Assembly (NCBI GenBank): GCA_021794835.1 | Contig: JAJYQA010000013.1 | Coordinates: forward strand, 1 to 55,805 | Reading direction: 5' to 3' | DNA: 55,805 nt | From: Actinomycetes bacterium | GTDB lineage: Bacteria > Actinomycetota > Aquicultoria > Aquicultorales > Aquicultoraceae | Part shown: piece after piece, positions 1 through 8,796 of the stretch | How positions within the stretch are numbered: the stretch's first letter is position 1 | How the letters are laid out: each line of letters opens with the position of its first letter | Position numbers and translations under genes: made by a program | Notes under the pieces: generated by a model | Seen by the model: only the letters and a program-made list of their open reading frames with translations | Told to the model about the DNA's origin: nothing | Databases searched by the model: none

Positions 1-124
1 AAATACCTCGATATGTCGGTAAGGGAGAAAGTATCAGTGCAAGCTGCGAAACCAGAGTCGACTCTGGTTTCAGTCTAGGGGTTGATCTTGAGGAACGTAA
101 TTTACAGAAAAATTGGGACTTGAT
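1..124. mobile_element. Probable end of an IS256-family insertion element
   Basis: The MFS gene to the right stops making sense at about position 125, and the sequence 101-124 (TTTACAGAAAAATTGGGACT then TGATC) resembles, from memory, the terminal inverted repeat of IS256-type elements, which reads roughly TTTACA, an A/T-rich stretch, then GGACTT and ATC. I infer that an element lying mostly left of the window has inserted into the MFS gene. No transposase is visible in these 124 bases, so the family is a guess and the target duplication cannot be seen. Confidence 0.4.
48..71. repeat. Perfect 24-bp palindrome
   Basis: Both halves match exactly around the centre between 59 and 60 (half-site GAAACCAGAGTC). 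It has no loop and no T-run, so it is not a typical terminator. It sits about 50 bp inside the presumed insertion-element end and may be a protein-binding site or part of that element. Confidence 0.6.
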
Positions 125-1135
125 CAACTGTACCTCTCTGCTCCTTACTTAAGTTAGTAACTAGCACTTGCAGGACAGCAAATGCTGATCCACCAAAACC
201 AAGCCACAGAAATACACTTATAGCGGCTGCCAAAACACTGTAATTTGTCAACGGTAGCAATATCATTACCACAAACAGCATTAAAGTAGAGACAAATGCA
301 ACGTTCATTTTTCCAATTTTGTCACTGATCCTCCCGCCCAGAAGCATTCCTAGGAGGTTTCCAAGACCGGCGGGAATTAAAAATATTCCTATCTGTGATA
401 CGTCCAGGTAAAAACTCTGCCGAAGCCAAGACCCCAAAAATGTGTAAAGGCCAAAATTGGCGAATGCTACTAGCGCTGTAACTGTAAGCGCAGCGTCCAC
501 AACTCTAATGGCAAATACATCTTTAAACCTGTTAAAATAAGCAATTTTTGTCGGCCTACTCCTCTTTGGTTCCTCCAAAAATATAAATGAAAAAAGACTT
601 ACTATAAATATGGCAAAACCTAGCAGGTAAAAAGTATATCTCCAGGTCGAATTCTTAGCGATAAACGACGCTACTGGTACACCAAATATTAGGCCTAGGG
701 AAAGAGCCGATGCTATGATGCCAGTAATCTTGCCTCTTATTTTGTAATCAAATCTATCGCCAATATATGACCATACATTTGGAGCAACTAAAGCAGCACT
801 AACGCCAGCAAGACTTCTAAATACCAATATAAGACCATAGGTCTTTGCAGTGCCCGTTAACAAATTGGAGATAGCGAATACGACACAAGACCGGTGGTGA
901 TAAGTGGCTTCCGTCCTAACGTATCAGAGAGTGGTCCTTGAAGAGTGGAGATTATCACATATGACAATGAGTAAGCCGTAACCATTAATCCTGCATACGC
1001 ACTTAATATTCCTAAGGATTTTGCGATTGATGGTATTAGTGGTGAAATTATAAATGTATCAAGACCGATAAAAAAGAATATGAAGGATAATACAGCTATT
1101 TTTAATGCATTTACTGGTTTTTCCGCCATTGCCAT
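125..1135 (-). pseudogene. MFS transporter, frameshifted and 3'-truncated
   Basis: Major facilitator superfamily drug or sugar efflux-type permease. The N-terminal piece carries TM1-TM2 and the loop GPLSDTLGRKPL typical of MFS motif A; the second piece carries the remaining helices up to LSKEQRGTV. The pieces are in different frames: the sequence that should continue VSYS as NLLTGTAKTYG lies one frame away near position 863, which fits a 1-bp deletion. The 3' end, expected to hold the last helices, is missing and is replaced at about 125 by presumed insertion-element DNA. The likely start is the ATG at 1135 (MAMAEKP), about 11 bases after AAGGAG; the frame is open to a GTG at 1147. It is the last gene of the lux-like operon. 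Confidence 0.75.
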
Positions 1136-1886
1136 TTTGAATACCACTCCTTTTTCTTAAGATTTATCCACCATATGAGTAGATCGTTAATTTTGTTATC
1201 ATAATATGCTGCTGTATGCTGGCCACCGTTTAAGACAACTAGGTTTTTTCGCAAGCTGCTTCTTGAAATATTGTCCAGGCATTTTCTACAGATGAGATCT
1301 CATCCTTTTCGTAGTGTATTAATAGCAATGACTTTCGCTTTAACGCTTTTAAACTCTGCCTGACGTCCCTATCTCTAAACACCTTATAAAGGCTATCCTT
1401 ATCAACTTTAACTTTATGACCGCCTTTCATATCCTCCATATTTCGTATAACAATTTCCCATATCTGTGCAGTAACCACCCACTCAGGGGTAATTGACATT
1501 CCGATTACCCCAATTACACGGTCATCTTTAACCGCCTCATGCAAAGAAAACAGCCCACCCATACATTGCCCGCCTAGAATAATCGGGACATCTTTGTATA
1601 GATTCTTAGCATATTCAACAACAGCTTGGAGGTCGTTTATAATTTCCTCATTAGCAATACCATCAGTTTCCCCGTGGCCTCGAAAATCAAATAACAATAC
1701 GATATTACCGCTATTACAAATATCCATTGCCTTCTGCTCTAACCAAGCCATGTTACCGCCTAAACCATAAGACAAAGTAACCAAACAGGATAAATCACTA
1801 GATTCTGTACTAATATATAACTTAGCTGGCAGAACAACGTTGCTAGCGTTTATTTCAATATCTTTCTCTTTAAACATTTCTACCAT
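1111..1886 (-). pseudogene. LuxD-like alpha/beta hydrolase, C-terminal frameshift
   Basis: Alpha/beta-hydrolase fold protein (thioesterase or dienelactone-hydrolase-like). The nucleophile elbow reads GGQCMGG, so the nucleophile appears to be Cys rather than Ser. The in-frame protein (1239-1886, 215 aa) stops at AACEKT, before any catalytic His. One frame away the same strand continues NLVVLNGGQHTAAYYDN, supplying the expected His, and ends at 1111, overlapping the MFS start. The shift lies in a run of six A on the coding strand near 1250, consistent with loss of one A; slippage cannot be excluded. The start ATG at 1886 overlaps the end of the LuxC-like gene and has GAGGAA upstream. Its place beside LuxC- and LuxE-like genes suggests the role of LuxD, releasing fatty acid for reduction. 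Confidence 0.7.
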
Positions 1887-3286
1887 CTTAGCGATTCCTC
1901 AGTGTAAAGATATGTGCCCAATAAACCTTCATGGGGTTCGCTGAAATCCACGACTGCGGGACTGTGCATGCCAACAAATAGTTTGCGAATAGTTGGATTA
2001 CTTAGCGCATGTGCTATTAGATGGTTATCTTCTGTAAGAAGCGTAAGTGCTAAGGAGCCCTTAAAGTAACGAATAGCATCATCTCTATTAACCTCCGCCA
2101 CTACTACAAATGGAAACGGCAATTCAACATCGAAACACTCTTGGTAACCTGATACGAAAAGAACGATGGGCATTAAAATAGAGACTGGGCCCAATTTAGC
2201 TATAAAATCTTTGCACCCCAAGTTTGCCGTAACATTCATTGCACCTTGGGTCAAAAGTTTATCTATTTCCAACTGAATACCAGCCAGGAGCTCGTTTGAT
2301 TTTAAAGCTGAAAGTTTGCTAGCGGGATCTCTTGGGTCAAGCGGTTGGACTTCCATTAATTTATATGCCAGCCTTTCGGCAAGGTCATATCCATTTCTGT
2401 TTACTAATACCATACTGGTATTCACGCAACCTTTTCCGGCATTGACAACGACAGTTTCAAAAATAAAATTTATTAAATCGTCATCTACTGTGTAGTCGTT
2501 CACATCTAAATAAATCTTGCTATGTCCAGGTCCAAAAAGCTTTACATTCTTGGCTTTACAGTATTTATCTACCAGCCGTTGGCCACCAAACATTATTACT
2601 TTCTCAGATTGCCTATCGGCCATAGAATCAATACCATCGTAACCACACATGAGCAAATTAAGAGCACTGGCTGGTATTCCTGCCTTAAGCAACGATAAAA
2701 TAAGTCTAAAAGGAGTCATAGGATCATTCCAACCAGGCCTAAGAACGATAGCGTATTTCATCGCTAGCGCTAAAAGCCAGAAAAAGTTAAGATATGGCAG
2801 GCTATCTGATAAGACTACACCTAAATTATTGGCCATGGGCAACCACCTCATGGATAGTGACCTCTGGGTTTCAAAGACATTCGTGTCATACGTATCAATA
2901 ACATTTGACGGGGAATCTTGCTCAAGATATGTCTCAATGTTACTTAAAAACGAATACGTTCTGTCTAACATATTGCGGGCTATCTGTATTGGATTTCCAG
3001 TTGCCATGGCATAATATTGGCAATAATCATCTGGCGATTGATTAGTATCACCATAACTGAGATTATCGCTGGCAAAAATCCCTCCAGCTTGCTGAAGGAT
3101 TCTTACTATTTCATGTACCGATAGTTGCCTTAAGGCAATGCTTCCGGTCTCATCCGACATCGCTGTTTTGACCGAAATAGGCGGAACTAAGCAAATGCTG
3201 CCAAGGCTCTGATTGGTGAAGCTAACAATCGGCTCTTGATTTATTGTTGTATAATAGTTACCGCCGTAAAACCCGGAAACGTTCAT
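1880..3286 (-). CDS. LuxC-like acyl reductase (aldehyde dehydrogenase fold)
   Basis: Member of the LuxC branch of the aldehyde dehydrogenase superfamily, which reduces activated acyl groups to aldehydes with NADPH. Visible landmarks are a nucleotide-binding region around GVVLSDSLPYLNFFW, the segment FGPGHSKIYL, and NAGKGCVNTS with the presumed catalytic Cys near residue 287, close to the position known in luminous bacteria. About 468 aa, normal for the family. I prefer the ATG at 3286, directly after the LuxE-like stop at 3291; the frame is open to a GTG at 3310. It lies between LuxE- and LuxD-like genes with overlapping ends, so translation is probably coupled. No luciferase subunits (luxA, luxB) are present. 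The natural acyl substrate is unknown. Confidence 0.75.
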   Translation of the reverse strand: MNVSGFYGGNYYTTINQEPIVSFTNQSLGSICLVPPISVKTAMSDETGSIALRQLSVHEIVRILQQAGGIFASDNLSYGDTNQSPDDYCQYYAMATGNPIQIARNMLDRTYSFLSNIETYLEQDSPSNVIDTYDTNVFETQRSLSMRWLPMANNLGVVLSDSLPYLNFFWLLALAMKYAIVLRPGWNDPMTPFRLILSLLKAGIPASALNLLMCGYDGIDSMADRQSEKVIMFGGQRLVDKYCKAKNVKLFGPGHSKIYLDVNDYTVDDDLINFIFETVVVNAGKGCVNTSMVLVNRNGYDLAERLAYKLMEVQPLDPRDPASKLSALKSNELLAGIQLEIDKLLTQGAMNVTANLGCKDFIAKLGPVSILMPIVLFVSGYQECFDVELPFPFVVVAEVNRDDAIRYFKGSLALTLLTEDNHLIAHALSNPTIRKLFVGMHSPAVVDFSEPHEGLLGTYLYTEESLRW

Positions 3287-3290
3287 GACT

Positions 3291-4358
3291 TTAATAAACT
3301 CCCTGAACACACATTTCTACGCTATGCTCGTATGGTGATACATTAGCAATGCCGTCGGAGCACGATCTATCAGCTGGGGGTATCCGGATAGCCTGATCTC
3401 GTTCTAGCAGATTTGGGATAAACATTTCTTTTGTAAGCGTGGTGAGTCTAACTCTTCCCAGCTTATTATAAGGTTGTATATAAAAAGGATTAGTAGGATC
3501 GACAACAGCTAAATTACAATACGGGGAAAAAGGATAATATGAAATTAAATTACTTTCGCCTGAGGCCGAACTTGGGTGTTGTATCGCCACACCTCCTAAC
3601 GTGTTACCATAAAAAATTACAAAAGGAATTTCGCTAAAATATTCTTTCTTCAAAAAATTATAGGTATCAGAACTGATTTCAGTTCCCCCGCATACCACTC
3701 CCTGGATGTCAAATTCTTTGAAGTCAATCCTATTAATCAATTCTTCTAAAATCTTAGGGGTTGTAAAAATATAAGCTATCCTCTGAGTTTTAAGTATCTG
3801 GTTACTCTGGTCTATAATATGCCCAACGTATTCATTAGCTATTTGTTTCTGGCCGTTGGCTAAACACCGCTTGATCCATCTTGGGTCAAAATCAATGTAA
3901 TAACACAAGCTACGACGTTGGCTTGCTAATAGTCCCACTGTGTAACCTATGACATGCGGCCCAGTTGGTCCAATGAACAACCAGTTTGCTTCATACCTAA
4001 ATCCATAGTTATCTAGACAACTGCTTTCCCACTTGGCAAGGGTGTTTCGGTAGCTTACGTCAATTACCCTTTTTGGACTAAACGTACTTCCCCCTGTTTC
4101 AAAAACATGAATATCGTGTTGGCTAGAAAAACCTTTTGGGACCAGTCTCCTAACATCAACCTCCGATAGAACCTTTTCATCGAAACACCCAGATACCTCT
4201 AAATCATCGAGACTATTTATCTTCCGTCTTGCATTGATGCCCAGCTTTTTTTGTTTCTCTAGCCAGTATGGCGACCCCGTCATTTCATTAAAGTGCCAAT
4301 CAATTATTTCGACAAGCCATTCATTCCATCCATCGTCCGGTAAGAAACCATCCAACAT
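3291..4358 (-). CDS. LuxE-like acyl-protein synthetase (adenylate-forming)
   Basis: Adenylate-forming enzyme of the LuxE/PaaK family, which activates a fatty or other carboxylic acid with ATP and passes it to a protein thiol. The P-loop-like motif is ETGGSTFSPKRV; a second motif is FYGNTLGG, matching the YG-T/E motif of adenylating enzymes. A Cys lies six residues from the C-terminus (EMCVQGVY); in luminous bacteria LuxE is acylated on a C-terminal Cys, so this one may serve the same purpose (inference). The start MLDGFLPDDG at 4358 has an excellent AAGGAG seven bases upstream; a longer form from 4385 would overlap the DUF362 remnant. About 355 aa, close to the LuxE length. Confidence 0.75.
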   Translation of the reverse strand: MLDGFLPDDGWNEWLVEIIDWHFNEMTGSPYWLEKQKKLGINARRKINSLDDLEVSGCFDEKVLSEVDVRRLVPKGFSSQHDIHVFETGGSTFSPKRVIDVSYRNTLAKWESSCLDNYGFRYEANWLFIGPTGPHVIGYTVGLLASQRRSLCYYIDFDPRWIKRCLANGQKQIANEYVGHIIDQSNQILKTQRIAYIFTTPKILEELINRIDFKEFDIQGVVCGGTEISSDTYNFLKKEYFSEIPFVIFYGNTLGGVAIQHPSSASGESNLISYYPFSPYCNLAVVDPTNPFYIQPYNKLGRVRLTTLTKEMFIPNLLERDQAIRIPPADRSCSDGIANVSPYEHSVEMCVQGVY

Positions 4359-4371
4359 TTCCTCTCCTTTT

Positions 4372-4525
4372 TTACACCAAGGCATTATGGCTCACTAACA
4401 TATCCTGCTTATCCATTGTCTTTAGCTCAGGGAAAAATAAGAATAGTTTGTGTATATCTAGTAATCTGATGTCTCCCGTATTATCTATAGATACAATATT
4501 TTCTTTTTGGAGGCACTTAATTAAT
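4372..4525 (-). pseudogene. DUF362 protein, C-terminal remnant left of the IS
   Basis: Not open from a start codon, but it becomes the natural 3' end of the DUF362 gene once the insertion element at 4526-6393 and one copy of the TTAAT duplication are removed. The joined frame reads SLPSLIKCLQKENIVS and runs to a TAA at 4372, 14 bases before the preferred LuxE-like start. The original operon was therefore DUF362, LuxE-, LuxC-, LuxD-like and MFS in close series. The last residues (NTGDIRLLDIHKL...) are not recognised as a domain. Confidence 0.75.
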
Positions 4526-4540
4526 CCGAAGTTCCGCAGT
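4521..4540. repeat. Left target duplication and inverted repeat of the IS1634-type element
   Basis: TTAAT (4521-4525) is the target-site copy; CCGAAGTTCCGCAGT (4526-4540) is the left inverted repeat. The same 15 bases occur reversed at 6379-6393, followed by TTAAT. Confidence 0.85.
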
Positions 4541-6393
4541 CAGTAGACAAACGCCGCCCCAAACAGGGCGCTATCCAGCAAGGATAGAAAGTGGCTAAAA
4601 TGCGTGTAGTGCCTACGGGGTTATCTCGAAGAACTTCGGCGGCTCTTTGATCTTTAGAGCCGCAAATATCTCTTTTTGAGCAGCGGTGATTTCGGTTCGT
4701 TGTCGCAGCTTACCTGCGGGGCCGGAAAACTCACCAAGATGCATGCGGTTTAGCTCTGTTTTGATATATCGCCAGGTCCGCTTTGTCTCGACTTCGGCTA
4801 CTCGGATAAGCAGCAAAGCTAAGAAGCACAGGGTAATGTGGGCGCGGATGCGCTCTTCTTTCCGGTGATACACTGGTCGAAGCTCAAGGGTGTGTTTTAG
4901 ATCCTTAAATCCGCGCTCGACTTCTAAGAGCTGCTTGTATCCAAGGGCAACGTCTTCGGAAGAGAGCGTGTCATCTGATGTAGAAAGCAGGAATTTGCCG
5001 TCAAGGCGCTCTTCGGCCTTTATCTTGGCCTTGTCGATTGCAAGTGTGCCGTCGGCCTTCTGCTTGAGATAGCGCCCCATGCTTTTATTGCTGCGAAGCT
5101 CGCATGTCGCTTTTTTATGTGGCGACCCTTTGAGTTGCTTAATGCTGGCAAGCTCTGCCTCAAGCCGTGAAATGGTGTGTTCGCGCATCTCTTTATCTTT
5201 TTTAGCCTCGGCCGGATTGTAGCAGAGTATGTAGCGTTTGCGCCTCTCACCGTCACCGACTACGATCTCTTTTACCTTGAGGTTATCTCGGACCTCTTTG
5301 AAGCGCCCGGCTCTCGACAATGCCTCTTCCGCGAGCGGGCTCCCGAGCGAAGCTTTTCTCCGGCGATGTATCCTCCGCCGGCTCGTTGCATGTAGCGCAA
5401 GTTTTCCTCTGAGGTAAACCCTCTGTCTACCACCATGATGACCCTGCCTAACTTCCAGTCCCGAAGATCATCCTTGATTCGCTCAACGAGGGACATATCG
5501 GCAGTGTTTCCTTGAAACGTCCAGGATCGAACCGGTATGCCCTCACGCGTGACCGCAAGGCCGACCACTACCTGGGGTCTATCCTCTCGGTGGTCTTTTG
5601 TGTTGCCGTATTTTCGAAACTCGTCTTCGCCGCACTCGAAGTAGGTCGAGGTGGTGTCGAAAAACAGCAGATCGACCTCCAGGTTCAAGAGGTTAGCCAC
5701 GGAGAAGAAGACCTCGCGCTGTATCGCCTCATCGGCCCCTAAAAGAAAGTCCATCGCACGATATGCATGATCGTCGGTTATGTTTGATATGTCCTTAATC
5801 ACTACGTCACCCTTCATCCAGGCGACAGCCAAGAGCCTGGAGGTAGGATTAATTGCACGGTTGGCGACCAAAGCAAAGAGAGTACGCTCGACGTTCGTGT
5901 CGAAATGCCTGTTTTTAAGAAGCTCTTGTATGGCTGATGCGATACCTAAGCGCTCCCAGATTGCATCTAAGAAATATGCGCAACCGATGGGCTTAGATGA
6001 GATAAACGAGATATCTTTGGTTGCGGTCGCCTCAAGCACGACACCGGGCTCTAAAAACCTGGAGATGCTTTTTACTAACCGGGCCAGAGCATCCCGATCG
6101 AGCCTATCTTCTCTGCCGAAAGAGTAGACCACGTTAGCTTGAGCCTGGCCTTTTTCATTTCTCTCGTTGTGCGCTAGTTGAAGATAGCGCACGACTGAGC
6201 CGTCTTTATTTTTCCGGGAGATCGTTCTTAAATACATGCCTATATGATAGAACATATATTGCTTGGTAGTACAGGTAATGATTACCAAACGTGTGCCTAC
6301 GCTTTTTCGGCGTTTCAGACACCCGCCAGGTTGCTGAGCTGCTATTTTAGATTTTAGGTGGGGTAAAAATGCCTATTTACTGCGGAACTTCGG
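4526..6393 (-). mobile_element. IS1634-family insertion sequence (1868 bp)
   Basis: Bounded by perfect 15-bp inverted repeats, with partial similarity continuing a few bases further, and by 5-bp direct repeats TTAAT. It holds one transposase gene in two frames. Length and transposase type fit the IS1634 family of the IS4 group. The element sits inside a DUF362 gene, whose frame is restored when it is removed with one target copy. The intact flanks and ends show a comparatively clean single insertion. Confidence 0.88.
4613..6237 (-). pseudogene. IS1634-family DDE transposase, frameshifted
   Basis: The first part (to about 5345) holds YLRTISRKNKDGSVVRYLQL at the N-terminus, a first acidic site in FFDTTSTYFECGEDE and a second in MVVDRGFTSEENL. 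The second part (4613-5320 frame) carries VERGFKDLKHTLELRPVYH with the third acidic residue. The two parts are out of frame by one base near 5340: GEKLRSGAR should run on to AEEALSRAGRFKEV. A 1-bp deletion is the simple reading, leaving the copy inactive; programmed frameshifting is less likely. The start MYLRT at 6237 matches the usual family start; the frame extends to 6288. Confidence 0.85.
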
Positions 6394-6398
6394 TTAAT
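6379..6398. repeat. Right inverted repeat and target duplication of the IS1634-type element
   Basis: ACTGCGGAACTTCGG (6379-6393) is the reverse complement of the left end; TTAAT (6394-6398) repeats the bases just outside the left end. Confidence 0.85.
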
Positions 6399-7326
6399 GA
6401 AGGCAGGCTTTTCTTTGTTGATTCTGGGGCGTTAATTTGATCTACAAGTTGACTAAGGACTATATGGTTTTTGCATAATATGGTAATAATCTGTGCTATT
6501 ATGGTTCGTGGCTTAGCAATTTCCTTCGGCTTAATTTCCCCTATAATTTTAATTTTAGCTTCACTATGTTCTCCAAGTTTACAGGCTATTGCATTCTGCA
6601 AATAGCCTGGCCAATACGGTATCTGGATCAATTTACACAATATGATATCGACAGCTACAGGATCTGGGCCAGCCACAATCACATTCAAGTTCGAAGGCGT
6701 TCCATAAATAGGTCCCATTCCCTCCATCCCCTGTATACCATCAACTATTGTATAAACAGGCATAAACCTCCTCAGGAGTCCGATAAGCAACTCGCGGATA
6801 TACAAATGCATTGGCTTTTATTCTTCTCACTTATTAAGCCAAAAAGATTTTTTATGCCGAGGGAAGCACCTGTTAAAATGTGCGTCTTTACAACTGGCAA
6901 ATTTATTATCGCGTCTGCATTTAATACATCGTCAGCAATTGTTACTTCTAAATTTGTGTGTAATCCCTTAAGCAATACTTTACGCTGTGTTCTTTTGGTG
7001 AGATTTACTATCTTAGCGCCAGTTGATTCTTGTAACGTATATAGTTGCAGTAAATTTGCAGTTTCATCAAAGGCAGAGTTAGTAGGGTCTGACTCGACAA
7101 TGGTAACCTTATACTTTTTTCGCATTAGGAAACGTGCAACACCCTCAAGAATCTCTAAATGTGTTGTTGCTCCTGTTTCCGGATGATTACTCGACGAAAG
7201 GTTTGGCTTTAGCAGTATCTTGCCACCAGGTACTATCGGTATATTGACCTGAGTTTCCATAAGGTTTTCAACTAAATCGGCAATATTTCTTTTATTGAAC
7301 GTATCCAGAACTATTACCTCGCTCAT
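6394..7326 (-). pseudogene. DUF362 domain protein, frameshifted and interrupted by an IS
   Basis: DUF362 proteins are a poorly characterised family, often linked to iron-sulfur or metal biology. The N-terminal part shows the family signature ILLKPNLSSSNHPETGATTH and later GIKNLFGLISEKNKSQ. There it leaves frame: MHLYIRELLIGLLRRFMP continues one frame away, implying loss of one A near 6811. The second part includes VDGIQGMEGMGPIYGTP and then runs into the IS at 6393. The start is probably ATG 7326 (MSEVIVLD), although its AAGGAG is about 13 bases away; the frame is open to 7377. It would have been the first gene of the lux-like operon. Confidence 0.75.
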
Positions 7327-7377
7327 GTGTAGGTTTATACTCCTTTTTATTAGAATACTGAGCGATAGATTGTCCAT

Positions 7378-7637
7378 GCCACACAGCTATATCGCCTACA
7401 TTGTATTAATCATATTATTAACCAATATTTATACAACAGCTAAGCTTAAATCGGATAACTAAGCTTTACTTTAAATGCCATTACCTATTTGTAGCCAATT
7501 ATTAAAGTGTAATAGCGTATAATTTCCTTATATTCATATGCAATGCTAGCATTAAACTACTAGCCGTAGCTTAGCACTCATAAGCTCGCTTAGGAATTAC
7601 CCAACAGGTTATGTTTTTTACTATTTTTGGATAACCA
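7378..7637. other. A/T-rich intergenic region without a recognised gene
   Basis: About 260 bases upstream of the DUF362 gene. It is likely to hold the promoter of the lux-like operon, but I cannot pick one convincingly. I see no RNA structure beyond short inverted repeats such as AAGCTTAAA...AAGCTTTA. Confidence 0.4.
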
Positions 7638-7660
7638 AAAGGGTGATTTATGAGCCTTAT
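7638..7660. repeat. Direct repeat copy 1 (AAAGGGTGATTTATGAGCCT)
   Basis: Nearly identical to 7670-7693, one turn-like step of about 32 bp away. Its position between a LuxR-type regulator and the operon it might control makes an operator possible; this is only a positional inference. Confidence 0.5.
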
Positions 7661-7667
7661 TAATCCC

Positions 7668-8360
7668 CTAAAGGGTGATTTTTGTAAGCCTTAAGTATAT
7701 ATACGCATGATGAAAGCAGTTTACGAGGTGTGGATGATGTATATGGTGAGCAATTCGCAAGAGGATAAAGTCATAGATTAGTTGACGGCGGTTGGTCAGA
7801 TTTAACTTGCGCCTGATTTTTCTTATACGGGTTTTAACCGTCTCGGTACTTATGTGTAAGGTCTCTGCGATATCTTTATTGGTTTTGCCCATTTTAACAA
7901 GCTCCAATACTTTTTGTTCTTGATTAGAAAGCTGGCTTAAGTTCGAAAACTGATTATGAAAAGACAAACTGCGGATGACCTTTTCTAAGATTGCACGCCG
8001 AAAGAATAATCCTCCACTACTTACTATCTCAACAGCTTTGCTTAACAGTGATGGCTGCGCCCTGATAATGCAGCCATCAACCGATGCTTTTAAGGCGTTG
8101 ATCTCTATCTCTTCATCTACTTGCGATAATAAAAGAATTACTTTGGTATCAGGGTACCGGCTTTTTATCTGGAAGTTAAATAAAGAAGGCTTATCACAAA
8201 GCAGCTCGGCGTTTAACAAAATTATATCTGGCACGTGATCGGCCAATAGATCCAACAAGGATTCAAAATCTAGCCCGAAAACTTCTGCATCCGACCTTAG
8301 ATCTGAGCGTATGCCTTCTACTTCAAGCTCACTGCAACCAACTACTGCAACATGCCACAT
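7668..8360 (-). CDS. LuxR/NarL-type regulator with degenerate receiver
   Basis: Two-domain response-regulator architecture. Residues 1-120 look like a receiver fold, but the usual phospho-acceptor segment reads DIILLNAELL, with Asn where Asp is expected, and the N-terminal acidic pair is absent. The C-terminal LuxR-type helix-turn-helix is intact: LSNQEQKVLELVKMGKTNKD followed by IAETLHISTETVKTRIRKIR. After it comes a His-rich tail (AHHIHHPHLVNCFHHAYIY) not typical of the family. The start is probably ATG 8360 (MWHVAVVG) with GGGGGG just upstream; the frame is open to 8396. It is likely a phosphorylation-independent regulator, and the lux-like operon downstream is an obvious candidate target (inference). 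Confidence 0.75.
   Translation of the reverse strand: MWHVAVVGCSELEVEGIRSDLRSDAEVFGLDFESLLDLLADHVPDIILLNAELLCDKPSLFNFQIKSRYPDTKVILLLSQVDEEIEINALKASVDGCIIRAQPSLLSKAVEIVSSGGLFFRRAILEKVIRSLSFHNQFSNLSQLSNQEQKVLELVKMGKTNKDIAETLHISTETVKTRIRKIRRKLNLTNRRQLIYDFILLRIAHHIHHPHLVNCFHHAYIYLRLTKITL
7670..7693. repeat. Direct repeat copy 2
   Basis: Reads AAAGGGTGATTTTTGTAAGC then CTTAA. It overlaps the last codons of the LuxR-type gene, so part of the similarity lies in coding sequence. Confidence 0.5.
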
Positions 8361-8796
8361 AATTGCCCCCCGATTAAAGCTATCTAAAATTACCAACGCA
8401 TAAATAGCGTATTCGTCGTATAAAGATCTAATTATTCATATTACATCTAGTATAGCATGGTGGGCAATCCCTTAGGCAAAGACCTTTTTTTAAGAGATAT
8501 TTTTGCAGGGTTTAGGTCACAAAAAATTTGGAAAGACGAGGGGGCGTACTGCCAGGTGTTTTATAAAAACGCTCTTAATACCAGCAAGGATATAGTGGTT
8601 ATATTTAAAAATTGGTATAAAATGTCATATTATCGTTAAGTTTTCTGGAAATTTTCCGATAATTAATAAACAGGCGTGATTAAACCCAAGCCTAGGGTGC
8701 CTGGTCTGGGGAATGTTACCGCATTCCCCTTTTACTTTCCTCTACACCTTCTCTAATTTCGAGACCAAGCCAATTATAGAATATGGCATATTCGTG
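8361..8796. other. Intergenic region, no convincing gene
   Basis: Upstream of the LuxR-type gene. A 60-codon open frame at 8457-8639 on the plus strand has no ribosome binding site or recognisable motif and I do not call it. The only clear signal is a hairpin with a T-run at 8708-8735. Confidence 0.4.
8708..8735 (+). terminator. Intrinsic terminator-like hairpin
   Basis: GGGGAATG, loop TTACCG, CATTCCCC, then TTTTAC on the plus strand. No plus-strand gene is confirmed upstream, so what it ends is unknown. Confidence 0.55.

Noticed and set aside
1880-4385. A bioluminescence operon
   Set aside because: Only the acyl-reductase components resemble lux genes; no luciferase alpha or beta subunit is present.
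5272-5345. Programmed frameshifting in the IS1634-type transposase
   Set aside because: No slippery heptamer is evident at the junction, and the family normally has one continuous gene; a simple deletion is more likely.
8457-8639. A 60-codon plus-strand gene
   Set aside because: No ribosome binding site, no recognisable motif and biased only by A/T content; the terminator after it at 8708 is the single supporting hint.
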